Shown: positions 8,367 through 15,922 of the stretch, one piece after another
Layout of the letters: each line of letters starts with the position of its first letter
Position numbering within the stretch: the first letter of the stretch is position 1
NCBI RefSeq assembly: GCF_035510375.1
Contig: NZ_DATKHG010000035.1
DNA: 64,000 nt
Source of the DNA: Paenibacillus_I sp035510375
GTDB taxonomy: Bacteria; Bacillota; Bacilli; Paenibacillales; Paenibacillaceae
Reading direction: 5' to 3' (one strand)
Position numbers and translations under genes: made by a program
The notes under the pieces: generated by a model
What the model was told of the DNA's origin: nothing
The model's input: the letters and a program-made list of their open reading frames with translations, nothing else
Databases searched by the model: none

Positions 8367-10196
8367 ATGGGTTTCGAATGGATGCGCCGCAGCTTGAGGG
8401 CGAAGCTGATCGTTTTTCTAATCATCGCAATCGCCGTTCCGATGTTTCTGTCAATATTTGTAACAAATGCCCGGACAAGGGATATCGTCACGAAAGACGC
8501 GCTTAGGCAAGCCTCAAACCTGATGTTTCAAGGGAAGACGAATCTGATTCAGTATTTCGATGTGACGAATCAGGCATCTCTCCTTCCCTACAATGACAGC
8601 AAGTTCGGCGATACGCTCTACAAAGTGCTTGAGCAGGGCAAAACCGATTACCTGTCGGAACAGGAAATTTACCGGACCGTACAATCCATAGCCCGTTCCG
8701 TCAAGGAAATCCGGCAGGTCTATCTGCATAGCCAAGCCGCGGGCAAAGGATATCTCGTGATCAAGGGCAATCTGTACAAAGCCGAGCAGGCCGAGCCGTT
8801 CGGAGAGGAACGGATCCCGGCCGACCGCAGCGTTTATATCGAGCAAGCCCATACCAGCCATCCTTACGGCATTTTCAACACGCCCTACTACGCTGCGGAA
8901 GATGTGATTACGATCCATCGCAGAATCGTTCAAATTCCGGGCTTTAAACAAATCGGCACGATTGCGATCGACATTCGGACCGATGTCATCGATTCGATCT
9001 CCAGCCAGTTGTTTGGGGATGACAAGGAGCAGCTGTACCTGCTGAGTGAAACCGGCGCCGTCGTGTACGGGCCGGAAGGGACGGCCAGAGGCGAAGTGCT
9101 CAGGGAGGAGTGGGTCGGCCAAGTGCTGCGGCAAAAGGGGGAGCGAGGCGCCGAAACGCTGCAAACCTCCGGCTTCGACGGCTGGTACGTGTATGAGAAG
9201 CTGGACACGCCGTATATGAACTGGACGCTGGTGCGGCTCCTTCCCAAATCCGTCGTCACCGAGAGCACACGCCAGGTAACCGCCGTCAATACGGTTATCC
9301 TGTCCATCTTCCTGCTCGCGGCGATCGCGGCGGCAGTTTACGTTTCATTCCGGATCACGAATCCGGTCAAACGGCTGATCCGATACATCAACCATGTGCA
9401 GGCCGGGGACCTGGAGGTCGATATCAAGCTGCAGGGCTCGGATGAAATCGGCTTGATGGCCGCGAAATTCCGCAAAATGATGGAAACGATCAACAACCTT
9501 ATTTTTCAGGAGTACAAGCTGCAGCTGGCGAACACGTCGCACCAGTTGAAAGCGCTGCAGGCGCAAATCCAGCCGCACTTTCTGTACAACGCCCTGCAGT
9601 CGATCGGCACGCTTGCCCTGCAGCATCAGGCGCCGAAAGTATACGGTCTGATTGCCCAATTGGCGAAAATGATGCGTTATTCCATGAACGGCTCGGATGA
9701 GCAGGTCGATATTTCACAGGAAATCGAGCATGTAAAAGCTTACCTCGACCTGCAGCAGCAGCGGTTCGGCGACAAGCTGACGGTCGCCGTCGATATCGAG
9801 CCTGAAGCCGCTTCCTGCAAGGTGCCGCGCATGGTCGTTCAACCGCTTGTGGAGAACGCGTTCAAGCACGGCTTTGATCCGGCAGGCGGGCGAATCCGGA
9901 TCGCCGTTTCGGTTTGGACGGACGGCGAGATGGTTACGATAACCGTCGAAGACAACGGCGCGGGCATGAGCGCGCAGCGGTTGGAAGAGGTTCGCAGCAT
10001 GCTGCAAAGCGGCGACCTTCACGAGAAATGGCCGGATGAGCACATCGGTCTGGCAAATGTCATGACGCGGCTGCGGCTGTATTGCGGTCCCGATGCCCGC
10101 CTTGAGCTCGATCCGATCGACCCTGCGGAGGACGGCGGAGGCTTGCGGGTCGCGATTCGAATCCCCGTCGCGGATAAGGAGGAGATAGCCGGATGA
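8367..10196 (+). CDS. YesM-type sensor histidine kinase
   Basis: A 609-residue membrane kinase. TM1 is at about 14-34, an extracellular sensor domain spans about 35-300, TM2 is at about 307-328, a HAMP domain follows to about 380, and the His_kinase (LytS/YesM) domain has its phospho-accepting His at 404 (QIQPHFLYNALQSIG). The ATPase domain shows PLVENAFKHGF (N box) and EDNGAGMS (G1). GGAGGAGG precedes the start. Its stop overlaps the regulator start as ATGA. It probably senses the sugar handled by the divergent importer or a related extracellular polysaccharide. Confidence 0.92.
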   Translation: MGFEWMRRSLRAKLIVFLIIAIAVPMFLSIFVTNARTRDIVTKDALRQASNLMFQGKTNLIQYFDVTNQASLLPYNDSKFGDTLYKVLEQGKTDYLSEQEIYRTVQSIARSVKEIRQVYLHSQAAGKGYLVIKGNLYKAEQAEPFGEERIPADRSVYIEQAHTSHPYGIFNTPYYAAEDVITIHRRIVQIPGFKQIGTIAIDIRTDVIDSISSQLFGDDKEQLYLLSETGAVVYGPEGTARGEVLREEWVGQVLRQKGERGAETLQTSGFDGWYVYEKLDTPYMNWTLVRLLPKSVVTESTRQVTAVNTVILSIFLLAAIAAAVYVSFRITNPVKRLIRYINHVQAGDLEVDIKLQGSDEIGLMAAKFRKMMETINNLIFQEYKLQLANTSHQLKALQAQIQPHFLYNALQSIGTLALQHQAPKVYGLIAQLAKMMRYSMNGSDEQVDISQEIEHVKAYLDLQQQRFGDKLTVAVDIEPEAASCKVPRMVVQPLVENAFKHGFDPAGGRIRIAVSVWTDGEMVTITVEDNGAGMSAQRLEEVRSMLQSGDLHEKWPDEHIGLANVMTRLRLYCGPDARLELDPIDPAEDGGGLRVAIRIPVADKEEIAG

Positions 10197-11821
10197 ACGT
10201 TCTCATTGTGGATGACGAGCGGCATGCGCGCGAAGCGGTGAAGCTGCTCGTCGATTGGTCAAGCTATGGTTTCAAGCAGCTGCTCGAGGCCGATAACGGC
10301 GAAGAAGCCAAACGTCTCATCGCCGAGCATCGTCCCGAGCTCGTCCTGACGGATATGCATATGCCGATCGCGGACGGCAGAGCGTTGATGGAATGGATTT
10401 CGGGCCATTACCCGGCCACGCAGACGATCGTCATCAGCGGCTTCAGTGATTTCGATTATATGCGGCACACCGTCAAGTACGGCGGCTCCGATTACCTGCT
10501 CAAGCCGCTGGAGCCCGACCAGCTGAACGATGCCGTCCGCAAATCGGCCGGCGTCATTCGGGCCCGGAAGGAATCTCTCCTGCGGCAATCAGCCCATAAT
10601 ATCGAGCGCAACCAGTACAAGCCCGTCTATTGGGACAACGTGTTTACACGGCTCGCGACGGAGCCGTCCGTCAACGTCCAGCTTGCGGAGCAGTTGCGCA
10701 AAGAATTCGGCTGTCCCACGGACGGAGCGCCGTGCGTGGCCGTCATATGCGGACTGGACCCGATGCCGGGCGCCCTGCTGAAGCGATTCCGCGGCGACAG
10801 CGAGCTGCTGGCATTCGCCGTCGCCAATGTGCTGAACGACTTCCTCCGGATCAAATGGCAGGCGGGTTACGCTTTCAGGCTTGCCGGAGGGACGGAAGCC
10901 GTCGTCATGCTGATCTGGGACGGGCTCGATCTGCTTATCCCAAGATTGCAAGAGCTTCAGTCTGCCTTATCCCGTACGATGAATGCTCCGATGCATTTTG
11001 CTCTCGGTCTGGCCCGGCCGTTTCCGGCTGGCTTGAAGGATACCGTGCATCAAGCCAGAGAGGCGCTGGCGGGCCGGAATTTGCTTGATTCATGCACGTT
11101 TATCCACCATTACTTCCCGCACGGCGCCTCGGCCGCGCGGCGCCCTCACCTGTCCGATCTCGAGGAGGCGCTCCGTCTGGCGGTCGTCAGCCGGAGCGAA
11201 GAAGAAATGACATCCGTGGTAAGGCGCTGGACTTCCGAGGTTCGCGCGATGGAGCGAATCACCCCTGCCGATGTCGGAGCCTGGGAGCAGGAATACCGGA
11301 TTCTGAAATCGAAGCTGCTGCAATCCCTGTTCGGCGGCACGGCGACGGTCGACGATTCGTTGGCTGCTTACGCGGAGGAGCTTCCGGTCGCCTACGACGA
11401 GGACGGCACGTTCCTTACGGACGAGCTGGAGCGGCGGCTGGTCGGCATCCTGTTCCGCATATCCGAGGCCTCGTCCGCCCGCAAGCGTTCCGAACGCAAC
11501 GTGATCGCCGAGATCCTGCACTATATCGACCAGCATCTGGACGAGGATCTCTCGCTTTTCACCGTCGCCGGCCGGTTTTATTTAAGCCGGGAATACATTT
11601 CGCGCCGCTTCAAGCAGGAGACAGGGGTCACCCTATCGGAATACGTCGAACGGCTTCGGATCGATAAAGCGAAGGTGCTGCTGGGGAACCCGCAAATCAG
11701 GGTCGCCGACATCGCGGCAATGGTCGGGTACGAGGACGAGAAATATTTCAGCAAAGTGTTCAAGAAGCAAACCGGAAGCTCGCCCAGACAATACCGCAAA
11801 TACCGGAACGGCAAGCTGTAA
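10193..11821 (+). CDS. YesN-type response regulator with AraC DNA-binding domain
   Basis: A 542-residue regulator. The receiver domain spans residues 1-125 with the phospho-acceptor Asp54 (LTDMHMP) and the conserved Lys in LLKPLEP. A long linker domain follows, and residues of about 435-540 form a two-HTH AraC/XylS domain (SREYISRRFKQETG, IAAMVGYEDEKYFSKVFKKQ). It is translationally coupled to the kinase. Likely role: phosphorylation-dependent activation of the divergent importer operon. Confidence 0.93.
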   Translation: MNVLIVDDERHAREAVKLLVDWSSYGFKQLLEADNGEEAKRLIAEHRPELVLTDMHMPIADGRALMEWISGHYPATQTIVISGFSDFDYMRHTVKYGGSDYLLKPLEPDQLNDAVRKSAGVIRARKESLLRQSAHNIERNQYKPVYWDNVFTRLATEPSVNVQLAEQLRKEFGCPTDGAPCVAVICGLDPMPGALLKRFRGDSELLAFAVANVLNDFLRIKWQAGYAFRLAGGTEAVVMLIWDGLDLLIPRLQELQSALSRTMNAPMHFALGLARPFPAGLKDTVHQAREALAGRNLLDSCTFIHHYFPHGASAARRPHLSDLEEALRLAVVSRSEEEMTSVVRRWTSEVRAMERITPADVGAWEQEYRILKSKLLQSLFGGTATVDDSLAAYAEELPVAYDEDGTFLTDELERRLVGILFRISEASSARKRSERNVIAEILHYIDQHLDEDLSLFTVAGRFYLSREYISRRFKQETGVTLSEYVERLRIDKAKVLLGNPQIRVADIAAMVGYEDEKYFSKVFKKQTGSSPRQYRKYRNGKL

Positions 11822-11867
11822 CCATCTGTTCACAATGTCAAGCGTTTTCTTTTTCGCGGCGATTGCT

Positions 11868-11873
11868 TATAAT
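11868..11873 (+). promoter_or_regulatory. Probable -10 element of the microprotein gene
   Basis: A perfect TATAAT lies 26 bases before the microprotein start. The region 17 bp upstream (TTTTCT) is a poor -35, so an activator or alternative sigma factor cannot be excluded. Confidence 0.4.
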
Positions 11874-11899
11874 AAAGGCATCTATTGGAGGTGTTCGAG

Positions 11900-12004
11900 A
11901 TGCAATTCAGCTTAACGTTCCTCATCGTCATGACGGTTTTCGTCCTTTTCCTCGTTTCCATTCTGACGGCCGCCTATAACGACGATAAGACCAAAGGGCT
12001 ATAA
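11900..12004 (+). CDS. 34-residue membrane microprotein
   Basis: ATG is preceded by GGAGGTG with good spacing and is followed by 34 codons. The protein is almost entirely one transmembrane helix (residues 3-25: FSLTFLIVMTVFVLFLVSIL and onwards) with a short charged tail YNDDKTKGL. It has its own -10 element and an intrinsic terminator 20 bases after the stop, so it looks like a complete small transcription unit rather than chance. I do not recognise the family and no function can be assigned; a regulatory membrane peptide is possible. Confidence 0.6.
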   Translation: MQFSLTFLIVMTVFVLFLVSILTAAYNDDKTKGL

Positions 12005-12020
12005 ACAAACCCCGCACACA

Positions 12021-12058
12021 CTGAAAGAAGCTTCCCGGCATCCGGAAAGCTTCTTTTT
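12021..12058 (+). terminator. Intrinsic terminator of the microprotein gene
   Basis: GAAGCTTCCCGG / CCGGAAAGCTTC form a stem with loop CAT, followed by TTTTTC. Confidence 0.8.
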
Positions 12059-12095
12059 CAATTCCTATTTTTGCGAAAGCGCGATTTAGTACGGC

Positions 12096-12344
12096 TTACT
12101 TCCGCAGCGAAATCATATCGGAGACGCAGCCTGCGCACAAATAACGGTCTTTAAACTCGCGCACCTCATCCATGGCGCCGCAAAATACGCATCTTGGACG
12201 GTAACGCTCCAAAATAATGTGATCGCCCTGCACCAAAATTTCGACAGGATCCCCTTCGTTCATCTGGTACCGTTTTCTAAGCGATTTGGGCAGCACGATA
12301 CGGCCCAACTGATCGACTTTGCGCACAACTCCAGCCGGTTTCAA
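12096..12344 (-). CDS. AbrB-family transition-state regulator with two CxxC pairs
   Basis: An 82-residue protein whose N-terminal 50 residues are an AbrB swapped-hairpin DNA-binding domain (KPAGVVRKVDQLGRIVLP). The C-terminus carries CVFC (52-55) and CAGC (70-73), a likely small zinc-binding knuckle. The start is TTG at 12344: AGGAGAGG lies 8 bases upstream and homologues begin MKxxGxVRK. A GTG three codons upstream falls inside the ribosome binding site. AbrB proteins repress stationary-phase genes; which paralogue this is cannot be told. Confidence 0.85.
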   Translation of the reverse strand: MKPAGVVRKVDQLGRIVLPKSLRKRYQMNEGDPVEILVQGDHIILERYRPRCVFCGAMDEVREFKDRYLCAGCVSDMISLRK

Positions 12345-12544
12345 ATGTATCACCTCTCCTGTGTCCTTGTCCTAGTCCTAGTCATTTACATGTGCAGAAA
12401 CCTTGTGCACTATAAACTTTCTCTAAGTGAGTTGCTTTTCCTCCCTGTTTTTTGTTTTTGCTTAATTTCCTGCAACTCGGTTTCATTCCGGAGGAGAAGG
12501 GAATTCTACCCCGTATTAAACCATTTCCTTTATTTTGAACCTGT

Positions 12545-13009
12545 TTACATCAACCCGGGAAAACCGTTTTGCCGAAGCGCCTCATACACGACGATCGCGG
12601 CCGAATTCGACAAATTCAGCGACCGCACCTTATCGGTCATCGGCATTCTCATGCACGTATCCGGAAAAGCGTCCAACAGCTCGCCCGGCAGCCCCTTCGT
12701 TTCTTTGCCGAACACGAAAAAATCCCCGTCCCGGAACCGGAAATCCGTATACCGTTTATATCCTTTGGTGCTGGCAAAAAAATAGCGGCCGCAGGCATAT
12801 TTCTTCCTCACATCCTCAAACGAGTCGTGATGCTCCACGTTTACGGCGTACCAGTAATCCAGCCCCGCCCGTTTCAGCGTCGCGTCGTCCGTGCGGAAGC
12901 CCAAAGGATGCACCAGGTGCAGATGCGTGCCGGTCGCCGCGCACGTGCGCGCGATGTTGCCGGTGTTCGCCGGAATTTCCGGCTCAACCAGCACAATATG
13001 AAATGCCAC
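12545..13009 (-). CDS. trmL: tRNA (cytidine/uridine-34 2'-O)-methyltransferase TrmL
   Basis: A 154-residue SPOUT methyltransferase, the full family length. It begins AFHIVLVEPEIPANTGNIAR, the TrmL/YibK signature, and contains FGKETKGLP and the C-terminal knot MPMTDKVRSLNLSNSAAIV. It methylates the wobble ribose of tRNA-Leu. GTG start with AGGAGGAAGGCC directly upstream. The ~190 bases between this gene and the AbrB-like gene contain no coding sequence that I can support. Confidence 0.92.
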   Translation of the reverse strand: MAFHIVLVEPEIPANTGNIARTCAATGTHLHLVHPLGFRTDDATLKRAGLDYWYAVNVEHHDSFEDVRKKYACGRYFFASTKGYKRYTDFRFRDGDFFVFGKETKGLPGELLDAFPDTCMRMPMTDKVRSLNLSNSAAIVVYEALRQNGFPGLM

Positions 13010-13164
13010 GGCCTTCCTCCTAACCCGGCCCGATTTTAACCGCATCGGAAAGGATAAGTTTCTTAGAGCGTTAAGGTTTAACACTTGCTTTACACCGGCT
13101 TAATCTTTCGATTAACGTCGCTCTGCATAATGAAATTACCATTCTGGGCAAAGGAGAAACCGGT

Positions 13165-13863
13165 GTGAACAAAAAAATATTGGTGGTAGACGACGAGCCG
13201 TCGATCTCGATGCTCATCGAATTCAACCTCAAACTGGCGGGCTACGACGTCCGCTGTGTCCATGACGGAGAAGCGGTATTCGATATGCTTAAGCCGTTCC
13301 GGCCCGACCTGATCGTGCTCGACCTGATGCTGCCCAAGATGGACGGCTTCCAGGTATGCCGGGAGCTGCGCAAACAGAGAAACGAAGTGCCGATCGTCAT
13401 GCTCACCGCTCTCCAGGACGTCACCGACAAGATCGCCGGCCTGGATAACGGCGCCGACGATTATATGACCAAGCCGTTCAGCCCGCAGGAGCTCGTCTCA
13501 CGCATCCACGCCATTTTCCGCCGCATCCGGACGCTTCCCTCTTCCGGAGACGGACTCCAGTACGAGATCGGGCACTTGACGGTGCTGGCCGAGCAGCGCG
13601 AAGTGCGGCTCGACGGAAAGCCAGTCGATTTGACGCCCAAGGAATTCGAGCTGCTCCTGTTCCTATGCCGCCATAAAGGCAAGGTGCTCAGCCGCCAACA
13701 GCTGCTGCACGGCGTCTGGGATTATCATTTTCTCGGCGATACGCGCATCGTCGATGTCCATATCAGCCATCTGCGCGACAAAATCGAGCGCAATGCCCGG
13801 ATGCCGGAATATATTTGGACCGTCCGCAATGTCGGCTACAAGCTGTCCGTACCGCAAGGCTGA
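13165..13863 (+). CDS. OmpR/PhoB-family response regulator, orphan
   Basis: A 232-residue regulator. The receiver domain has Asp53 (VLDLMLPKMDG) and Lys in MTKPFSPQE; the C-terminal winged helix has DLTPKEFELLLFLCRHKGKV and RIVDVHISHLRDKIE. GTG start with AAGGAG upstream. No histidine kinase is adjacent; a terminator follows at once. It resembles the PhoP/YycF group but could be any orphan regulator. Confidence 0.88.
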   Translation: MNKKILVVDDEPSISMLIEFNLKLAGYDVRCVHDGEAVFDMLKPFRPDLIVLDLMLPKMDGFQVCRELRKQRNEVPIVMLTALQDVTDKIAGLDNGADDYMTKPFSPQELVSRIHAIFRRIRTLPSSGDGLQYEIGHLTVLAEQREVRLDGKPVDLTPKEFELLLFLCRHKGKVLSRQQLLHGVWDYHFLGDTRIVDVHISHLRDKIERNARMPEYIWTVRNVGYKLSVPQG

Positions 13864-13878
13864 CAAACAACAGCAGAT

Positions 13879-13920
13879 CGCCCTCTCCTCCTGACCGGAG
13901 GAAAGGGCGGTTTGCTTTTC
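13879..13920 (+). terminator. Intrinsic terminator after the orphan regulator
   Basis: CGCCCTCTCCTCC and GGAGGAAAGGGCG form the stem, followed by GTTTGCTTTT. Confidence 0.75.
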
Positions 13921-13941
13921 GTTTATAAATCAGTAGATGTT

Positions 13942-14063
13942 TGCAGCGAAGGTTGTTCGGGGGAAGAGCGACTTGTTTGTGCCCGTTTCCACCTTGTATG
14001 GGCTTAGTGGATCAGGAAACGGGCGCGAAACGGAGCGAATCACCCGAATAACCGAAGCCTTAC
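13942..14063 (-). repeat. Dispersed ~122-bp hairpin element, copy A (3' of serC)
   Basis: Aligns over its full length, with one single-base gap, to 49779-49901. On the serC strand it begins at the stop codon. The outer arms GGTTATTCGGG and CCCGAACAACC can pair, and the inner arms CCCGTTTCC / GGAAACGGG pair perfectly. It lies between the convergent orphan regulator and serC. No coding potential is evident. Confidence 0.8.
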
Positions 14064-15151
14064 CCGTTGCGGCGCTGGAAATCGATCATGAATTGGGCGA
14101 GCGCTTGACAGCTCGCCATTGGAACGGCGTTATAGACCGAAGCGCGAAGGCCGCCGACATCGCGATGTCCCTTCAAGCCGATGAAGCCTTGCTGCTCGGA
14201 TTCCTTGATAAACAGCTTTTCCAGCTCTTCGTTGCGGATGCGGAACGTGACATTCATGCGCGAGCGGCTTTCCGGAAGGGCAAACCCTGTATAAAATCCG
14301 CCGCTGTTATCGATCGTGTCGTAAATAAGCGCGGTCTTCGCCTGGTTAACCTTCGCAAGTTCGCCGACGCCGCCATTGGAGCGAATCCATTTCAGCATCA
14401 GATTGACCATATAGATCGCGAAGGACGGCGGCGTGTTGTACAGCGAATTATTTTTGACATGCGTTTCGTAACGCAGCATGGACGGCAGCGATTTGGGGCT
14501 GGCCGCCGCCAGGTCATTGCGAATGACGACGAGCGTCACGCCCGAAGGACCGAGATTTTTTTGCGCCCCCGCATAGATGACGCCGAACTTCGACACGTCG
14601 ACCGGACGGGACAGAATATCGCTCGACATATCCGCCGCGAGCGGCACATTGCCCGTATCGGGAAAAGCTTGATACTGGGTGCCTTCGATCGTTTCGTTGG
14701 ATGTGACATGTACATAAGCGGCATCGTCCGGGATTACAATATCGGTAATGGCCGGAGTCCGGCGATATCCGTCGCCCTCCGACGATGCCGCGACGATCGT
14801 CTCGCCGATAAGCCTCGCCTCTTTGACCGCCTTGTTGGCCCAGTTGCCGGAAATGGCATACGCCGCGGCGCGGCTGGGTGCCAGCAGGTTCATCGGCAGC
14901 ATGGCGAACTGCATGCTGGCTCCTCCTTGCAAGAACAGGACATGGTAATTATCCGGAATGCCGAACAGCTCCCGCAGCAGCGATTGAGCCTCGTTATGCA
15001 CCTGCTCGTAAGCGGCGCTGCGGTGCGACATTTCCATGATCGACATCCCGGCTCCGTTGAATTCGACGAATTGCTCCTGCGCCTGCTGCAGCACCTCAAG
15101 CGGCAGCGCGGCCGGTCCAGCATTGAAATTGTATGCGCGGTTGCTCAACAT
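14060..15151 (-). CDS. serC: Phosphoserine aminotransferase
   Basis: A 363-residue PLP enzyme converting 3-phosphohydroxypyruvate to phosphoserine (serine synthesis), also used in pyridoxal synthesis. Signature YNFNAGPAALPLEVLQQAQ at the N-terminus, FLQGGASMQFAMLP, and the PLP lysine in YAGAQKNLGPSG. AAGGGGTAGGT precedes the ATG. No serA is next to it. Its stop codon is fused to a dispersed hairpin element that may serve as its 3' end. Confidence 0.95.
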   Translation of the reverse strand: MLSNRAYNFNAGPAALPLEVLQQAQEQFVEFNGAGMSIMEMSHRSAAYEQVHNEAQSLLRELFGIPDNYHVLFLQGGASMQFAMLPMNLLAPSRAAAYAISGNWANKAVKEARLIGETIVAASSEGDGYRRTPAITDIVIPDDAAYVHVTSNETIEGTQYQAFPDTGNVPLAADMSSDILSRPVDVSKFGVIYAGAQKNLGPSGVTLVVIRNDLAAASPKSLPSMLRYETHVKNNSLYNTPPSFAIYMVNLMLKWIRSNGGVGELAKVNQAKTALIYDTIDNSGGFYTGFALPESRSRMNVTFRIRNEELEKLFIKESEQQGFIGLKGHRDVGGLRASVYNAVPMASCQALAQFMIDFQRRNG

Positions 15152-15243
15152 ACCTACCCCTTATCTTCTTTTTTTGATATGGTTTATGATAGCAAGTTTA
15201 CCCGAGCGCTTCAAGTGAATAAACGCACACAGGGGGTAGTTCA

Positions 15244-15804
15244 GTGGAAAAATCGACCCGTCTTTTTACCGGCATCGCCTTACCGGAACAGATCCGCAAC
15301 GAGCTGAGCGACCGTCTGCCGAAGTGGCGGCGCAAGCTCGCCTTCGAGCGTTGGCCGCATCCGGACGACTGACACGTCACTCTCCACTTTCTCGGTGAAA
15401 CCTCTTCGGACAAGGTGCCCGGCGTGGAGACCGCCTTGGATGAAGCCGCCCGCTCGACGCCTCCGTTTGAGCTGACGCTCGAAGGGTTGGGCGTTTTCGG
15501 CGCCCCACGGAGTCCGTCGATTCTGTGGGCGGGACTTGCCGGCCCGCTCGGTCCGCTGCTCAAGCTCCATGCGGCGTTGTCGGATTCATTGCTCCGCGAA
15601 ATCGGCTTTGAAGCCGAGAAGCGCCCGTACTGCCCACACTTAACCATTGCCCGCAAATACAAGGGGAGCGATCGCTGGGACGCGGCGCTGCTCGAGGACG
15701 GGTTTTCTCCGCTGTCATTCACGGTTCATGAAGCCGTGCTGTTCCGAAGCCGCCTGGGGCGTTCGCCGATGTACGAAATAATCCGCCGTTCGCCGCTTGG
15801 CTGA
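15244..15804 (+). pseudogene. thpR: RNA 2',3'-cyclic phosphodiesterase ThpR, interrupted by an in-frame TGA
   Basis: The reading frame from GTG at 15244 (AGGGGG upstream) to 15804 encodes a 2H phosphoesterase (LigT/ThpR) of about 186 residues, the usual length. Codon 43 (15370-15372) is TGA: the frame reads HPDD-stop-HVTLHFLGE. The stop falls directly before the first HxTx motif (HVTL); the second is HLTI near residue 138. Homologues often have an aromatic residue there, so TGG to TGA is the simplest origin. Everything else looks intact, so this is a young pseudogene, a sequencing error, or a readthrough case. Restart at GTG 15415 would lack the first catalytic His. Confidence 0.85.
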
Positions 15805-15806
15805 CG

Positions 15807-15842
15807 GACAAAAGGGTTCCCAGCCGGGAACCCTTTTGTTGT
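15807..15842. terminator. Bidirectional intrinsic terminator
   Basis: GGGTTCCC/GGGAACCC with loop AGCC is flanked by AAAA on the left and TTTTGTTG on the right. It sits between the convergent thpR and glnA genes and could serve both. Confidence 0.85.
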
Positions 15843-15922
15843 TGGTCATTTATATGGTTCCGGGGCCCCGAAAAGCGCCGGAATTACGCCGCAAATCCAG
15901 GCTCCACTTGTGCAAGAACGGC

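Noticed and set aside
15370..15372. Selenocysteine codon in thpR
   Set aside because: The family does not use Cys or Sec at this place, no SECIS-like hairpin follows the TGA, and a Trp codon is a simpler original state.
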